Origin: Gymnopus androsaceus JB14
Taxonomy: Eukaryota > Basidiomycota > Agaricomycetes > Agaricales > Omphalotaceae
DNA: 64,000 bases
Reading direction: 5' to 3'
Assembly (NCBI GenBank): GCA_009733575.1
Contig: ML769404.1
Location: forward strand, 186,001 to 250,000
Part shown: positions 59,740-64,000 of the stretch, one piece after another
Layout: every line of letters begins with the position of its first letter
Numbering within the stretch: position 1 is the first letter of the stretch
Translations under genes and position numbers: made by a program
The notes under the pieces: model-generated
The model's database searches: none
What the model was told of the DNA's origin: nothing
The model's input: only the letters and a program-made list of their open reading frames with translations

Positions 59740-61110
59740 CTATATTGTCGAGACACAAATTATCAACGAGAAGGAGAGAAGAAGAAGAAAAAGAAGAAAA
59801 AAGCCGGGAACCGAGTTTAAGACGCTTTGGCGGATTCTCACGCTTGGTCCAACGTTGAAGGACGGCTTGAACAATGTTCAAGGAGGGTGTCAGACTTCAG
59901 TCTGTGCCAATGTTGGGATAAACAGAGGGGGGAATCCTCTATTCTCCTTCGCTTTATTCTTGGAAATTATCGCACGTTCATTTTGGTTATCGATGGACAT
60001 CTGGTTACAATGCATATGATCCTTCCTAGAATCCTACTAGAAGTAGCATGACGGTAAGTAATGTGGGGGATAAGAGCAAGATAGGCTTGCTCAATCAGCG
60101 AAGATCTACAGGAAGAACTTGTGACAGAGTAGTGACCACAGCAGATAGCTCAGTAGCTGCAGGTTTGCATTTAAAAATACCAAACTTATTATTACTTCAC
60201 CAACTTGTCCAGCGGACATTGAGACTAACTTGAGGCGCCAACGAGCGAGCCCTTTGGTGGTCCGATTTGTTTTGGTAAAGCCGTGGTTCAGCGACTTGCG
60301 TTGCGGTCACACTTACAAACTTCGGCCTCAAGCTTCACCTTCGCCCCCTAACCATACAGTACACAGCGTTCAGGTCGGTGTAACACTATCATAATTTTCG
60401 CGGGGAACTACATTGAAGACATTGTAGTTGGGCTTCACCAAAATTTATGTCCGTTTTTCAGGCAGAACAAATGCACAACGTGCTCTTTGTAGATATAGTC
60501 AGCCATGGACAGAGAGAATTTCAGACGCACTTGCTGCTTACTGTAATGAAAGCTTGATGAGTTGAACGTCTCTGAGATGAGGCAACGAAAGGCGAGCTCG
60601 AATTACTCTTCCCTATGTATGACATTCATAGGTGAAGCATGAATGCATTATTTTCGCTTAGCCGTTTACGGATAAATGCCTCCAGTCCAATTACTTACTA
60701 ATGACCAGGATCCAGGATATGAGAAATAAAATGTACTAAATTGTAGTCCAGAGGATTCAATTCTGCAACGTGCGTGTACATATTGGCCTGCGCGGGATCC
60801 AGCCTAAAATAAACAAATTTGAGCGGGTATGCCGGAAAAATTTAGCGGACAACCAAGTTCGGGCTGTGGCCCTGGACAGTGACTGAACGATAGACAAAAG
60901 TTGAGATAAATTTTATGCATGATGAAAGTTGGATGAAAGCAACATTGAAGGCATTAAGCGGCATCACTAGCGGCGCTGATCTAGATATGCCTCATTGCAT
61001 TAGGCGCTAACAGGCGCCTTTAAGTCTGACAGCTTTGCTTGCTTCTTTCATTCACTCTCTCGCTTGCCAGACCAGACCCAGCTTCTTTCATCCTCTTTGA
61101 AAGTTAAAGA
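59740..61110. other. Intergenic; purine-rich tract
   Basis: A GA-rich tract lies at 59768-59804. The rest, up to the F-box gene start, has no recognised gene. Pyrimidine-rich sequence at 61035-61100 is probably the F-box leader. Confidence 0.4.
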
Positions 61111-63929
61111 ATGGCATCGGTTCTGGATTCTACGCTCCAGAACATCGCTTCCGTGCAGACCAAGATTGTCGGCGCAGAATCTCGCTTATCACAATTCATT
61201 AAAGAGGCAAAGGAAGAATTGACTGCTTTTCACAACGAGAAACGAGCTTTGGAAGAGGAGGCTCGACGTGCTCTAGGAGAAATAGCTCCAATTCGTAATG
61301 TTCCTGCTGAAATCTTGCGAGAAGTATTTCTGGGAATATTTGAGGAAGATCGTAAAGGAAGAGCTGGCTGGATCTTTGCCGCAGTCTGTCGACGATGGCG
61401 CGGATTGGCTCTACAAACACCAAGGCTTTGGACTCGTATTCGTCTTGTGACCAGACTTGAGGATAGCGCGGACGTGGTTCGACTTTGGATGGAGAGGGCA
61501 GGCCCAAGCATGCTTCTTGATATCGAAATCTATCTCCGTGTTCCTCAGGCCAAGGCCGCTATCCCTGCAGAGTGTGCACCGAATCAGATTCTCCAACCTG
61601 GTGCTGCTGCTCGGAGAGCTAGAAGGAGAATGGTACATGCAATGGACGACCCGGGATATGTTGCGCCTGATTGGGAACGGCTCCGAGAGCTGGGGTCACG
61701 TTGCCACTTTCTACTTGAAACAGCAGATGCCCCGCTGGAAGAGATTTGTCTTTCGATACGACAGAGTCTTTAGTTCCCTGTCTGCTTTCAAGGGCATAAC
61801 CGGTAAGTTTCAATCTAGTGTATCTTGTCGACTCCATATCTCATTGTTTCATCTAGGAAATGCACCGAAACTTGAAGAGTTTGAAATATCGTCCATCGAA
61901 CCTTCCTTGATCAACTTTAACGACTGGCAGTGGATACCGAATGCTAGCAATATATCCTTGCCTGTTCTTCAAAAAGTCTCTTTGACAAACACTGCGGTCT
62001 GTTTGAATTCGTCCTTGTTATCGTCTCAGCCTCTACACACCATCCACATTTCTTCTCCATCTACATTGCAGGTTGGTTCTCTCATGCACACCCTTGCAAA
62101 ACATGCCTCGACCCTACGTACTCTTTCCCTCCACTTGACGAGTCTGACCCCGCCTGTTGTACCCGCAAGTACATTGCCGTTCACATCGACCTCCCCGCTT
62201 TGTTTGCTATTGCTTCAGGAGCTTTCATTGAGCGGTCATAGCCTCCTGACGCAGCTCGCTATTGCTATAGCAACTCCTGCTTTGGAGGAGCTCAACGTCG
62301 ATATCGACCTCGGTCGCGGAGGTGTTTTCCATAACACTAACATGGCCGCGAATCCCTTTGGCGGACCTCAGCCTTTGAGCTACATCGAGGACATTGTGAT
62401 TGATCTGCTTAACCGAGGAACACCTGCCCCCGCCGACAGGCTAAAAGCTCTTAGCATTGCTTTTGGCTTTGGCAATGGCAGACGGGCCACGAGGGAGAGG
62501 GAATCCGACCCATATCTGTCTGCCTTGAAAACTGCCCAGGCATGTACTTGCGCTGGGACCACATTCTTACCACCTGGCCACCATTCACCTACCCTAGCTC
62601 CGAGTGTGGTTCACAACTCTTGGCAGTTTTTGGGTAATCTTCCTGCTCTTGAAAGCTTAAAAGTCGGTTTGGGAGGGGCTGCAGGCCATGCCTGGGGCGC
62701 GAATGGTACTAATACGGGTCCGATTCCCTACAACGGCAGTGTCACTACTGCGGACATGATTGATGGATTCCTTTCTGCGCTTTGTGTTCCAGATGACGAT
62801 GCTTTTACCGGTTCAGCTAGTATCGGAATTCCCACCGCGACGATAGGTGGGGCCGCTGTGGGAGGCAATGGAAACGTTCTTACCCTCACCGTTGGCTTTC
62901 CTCCTCCCCCTGGCATTCCTGCTCCTCCTGGAAATGCGGCTAACACAAACAACAATATTCATGCTTTCAACGTTGGCGGTAACCACTACTTTCCTCCAAT
63001 TTTTGCTCCGCCACTCCCGCCACTTGGAGTCGCTGCTCCTCCTCCTCCTCCTCCACCACCACCCGCTGGTGGATTAGGAAACTTGGGAACATATCTTCCG
63101 GGTCTAAATGTCGCTACGGGAGGAGCCGGGGGCTGGGGCGCTGGAGCTCAGGGTTTCGTTAATAACACTGGAAACGGTTGGCTGCTTCCTACCCTCACAG
63201 GTTAGTTTGTTTCCGAAGTCTGGTTATCATTGTCGCTCATTCCTATTGATCTCGACTTGCAGAGATTGGAATTAAAGTTGGCTCTGCAGCCTTTCTTCCT
63301 TCTGCATCATCAGGCGGACCGCCGGGTTTAATGAGTTCAACTTTCCATCAGTACTTGGGCTATCCAGGTCCTACTCCACCTTATTCCAATTGGTCTTCTT
63401 CTCTTGACGATCCATCTGGCGCCCCTGGTGCGGGTCACATGCGTCGTCTACTCGACGTAGTCGAGGGCCGTAACCCCAAGACCGGTCGAGGCCAAAGTGT
63501 AGACGGCGTGGTTCCTGAGAGACTGAAAAGCCTCGAGTTGGTATTGAGCGTTTCTGGTGTACCAGGGCGCGGCGTCGGTCATGCAGCTGTTTCGCCAAGT
63601 AAAGGAGACGGAGCTAGGCAAGAAGGACAAGGGGAAGAAAAAGGATTCAGACTCGGTCGGAACAAGCGTCATATTCGTGGACGGTAGTGCCGTCCAAGAC
63701 ATCGTCAACGCCATTTCTGCCTCAGCAGCTGGAACTTTGGGCACGATTGCAGCAGCAACAGCGAAAAGACAAGGGAGCGAAAGCTACTCGAAACCCGAAT
63801 GCTGCTACTGCTCGTACGCTGATTGGAACTGACTCTGTTGCGTGGGCTGAGGAGCGCGTCAAGGAGGTTGATATTCGTTGTGAATGTGTTCTGTGGGAGG
63901 GTCATATGGGTTTGCCAAGAATGTGGTGA
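61111..63929 (+). CDS. F-box/LRR-like protein, 3' frame breaks
   Basis: Probable substrate adaptor for an SCF ubiquitin ligase, from a family greatly expanded in mushrooms. It starts at ATG 61111. Residues 1-60 form a coiled coil (SRLSQFIKEAKEELTAFHNE), followed by the F-box core (IAPIRNVPAEILREVFLGIF, then AAVCRRWRGLALQTPRLW). A 55-nt intron (61633-61687) joins to SWGHVATFYLKQQMPRWKRF. Leucine-rich, Pro-rich and Gly-rich regions follow. A GT-AG intron at about 63201-63262 leads to GHMRRLLDVVEGRNPKTGRG. Two one-base gains are then needed, at 63555-63585 and 63715-63760, to reach LFRQVKETELGKKDKG and finally RNPNAATARTLIGTDSVAWA to the stop at 63929. Target substrates unknown. Confidence 0.75.
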
Positions 63930-64000
63930 AAGGATGTGACTCGGAGGCCGTAACGAATGTGCTGGACGCTGATTCTGGTTGTAATCATATATTGTATCTT

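Noticed and set aside
61111..61773. Long frame-1 extension of the F-box first exon suggesting a frameshift
   Set aside because: A GT-AG intron at 61633-61687 joins the two frames in phase and restores the conserved WGHVATFYLKQQ block, so no break is needed here.
13172..63929. Programmed +1 ribosomal frameshifting as the reason for repeated one-base gains
   Set aside because: The sites share no slippery codon, stop codon or downstream structure, and they fall in unrelated genes; sequence error or pseudogenes are simpler.

Overview
The window reads as nuclear DNA of a mushroom-forming basidiomycete (Agaricomycetes, probably Agaricales). Genes are packed on both strands. They are cut by many short GT-AG introns, mostly 45-65 nt, and the family set is typical of this group: an F-box/leucine-rich protein with a coiled-coil start, a UROD/MetE-like protein, Ric8, an HMG-box factor and a kamA-type lysine aminomutase. 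No rRNA, CRISPR, bacterial operon or intact transposon was seen. Exon structures were worked out by hand from splice signals and reading frames, so internal boundaries are proposals. I cannot name the species.

Layout. 1-5.5 kb: a decayed short-chain dehydrogenase (SDR), a degenerate HNH-like gene, and an intact SDR. 5.6-10.6 kb: mitochondrial ribosomal protein mL54, an amino-acid permease and an otubain-type deubiquitinase. 11.1-12.4 kb: a second HNH-like copy, inverted relative to the first. 13.2-19.5 kb: three minus-strand genes, for a C2H2 zinc-finger protein, a MetE-like protein and a kinase with a C-terminal C1 zinc domain. 19.7-24.7 kb: a tandem array of three 1.65-kb units, each carrying a small secreted-protein gene (one intact, one with a single frameshift, one decayed). 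25.6-32.0 kb: Ric8, then a lysine 2,3-aminomutase facing away from an MFS transporter. 32.2-39.4 kb: an orphan membrane protein, then an ARMT1/DUF89 phosphatase whose signature motifs are assembled from six microexons, divergent from a Ser-rich protein of unknown function. 39.4-44.8 and 46.5-53.4 kb: gene-poor, flanking an HMG-box factor. 53.4-64 kb: a FluG-like amidohydrolase, a second copy of the orphan membrane protein, the NatC catalytic subunit Naa30, and an F-box protein.

Systems view. Most recognisable genes are housekeeping: mitochondrial translation, N-terminal acetylation, ubiquitin editing, G-alpha chaperoning and metabolite repair. The accessory and more novel content is the secreted-protein array, the HNH-like pair, the orphan membrane pair and the lysine aminomutase/MFS pair. 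Several otherwise conserved genes carry a single extra base at one or more points. Either this is residual insertion error in the assembly or several genes here are recent pseudogenes. The pattern matters for anyone using the gene models.
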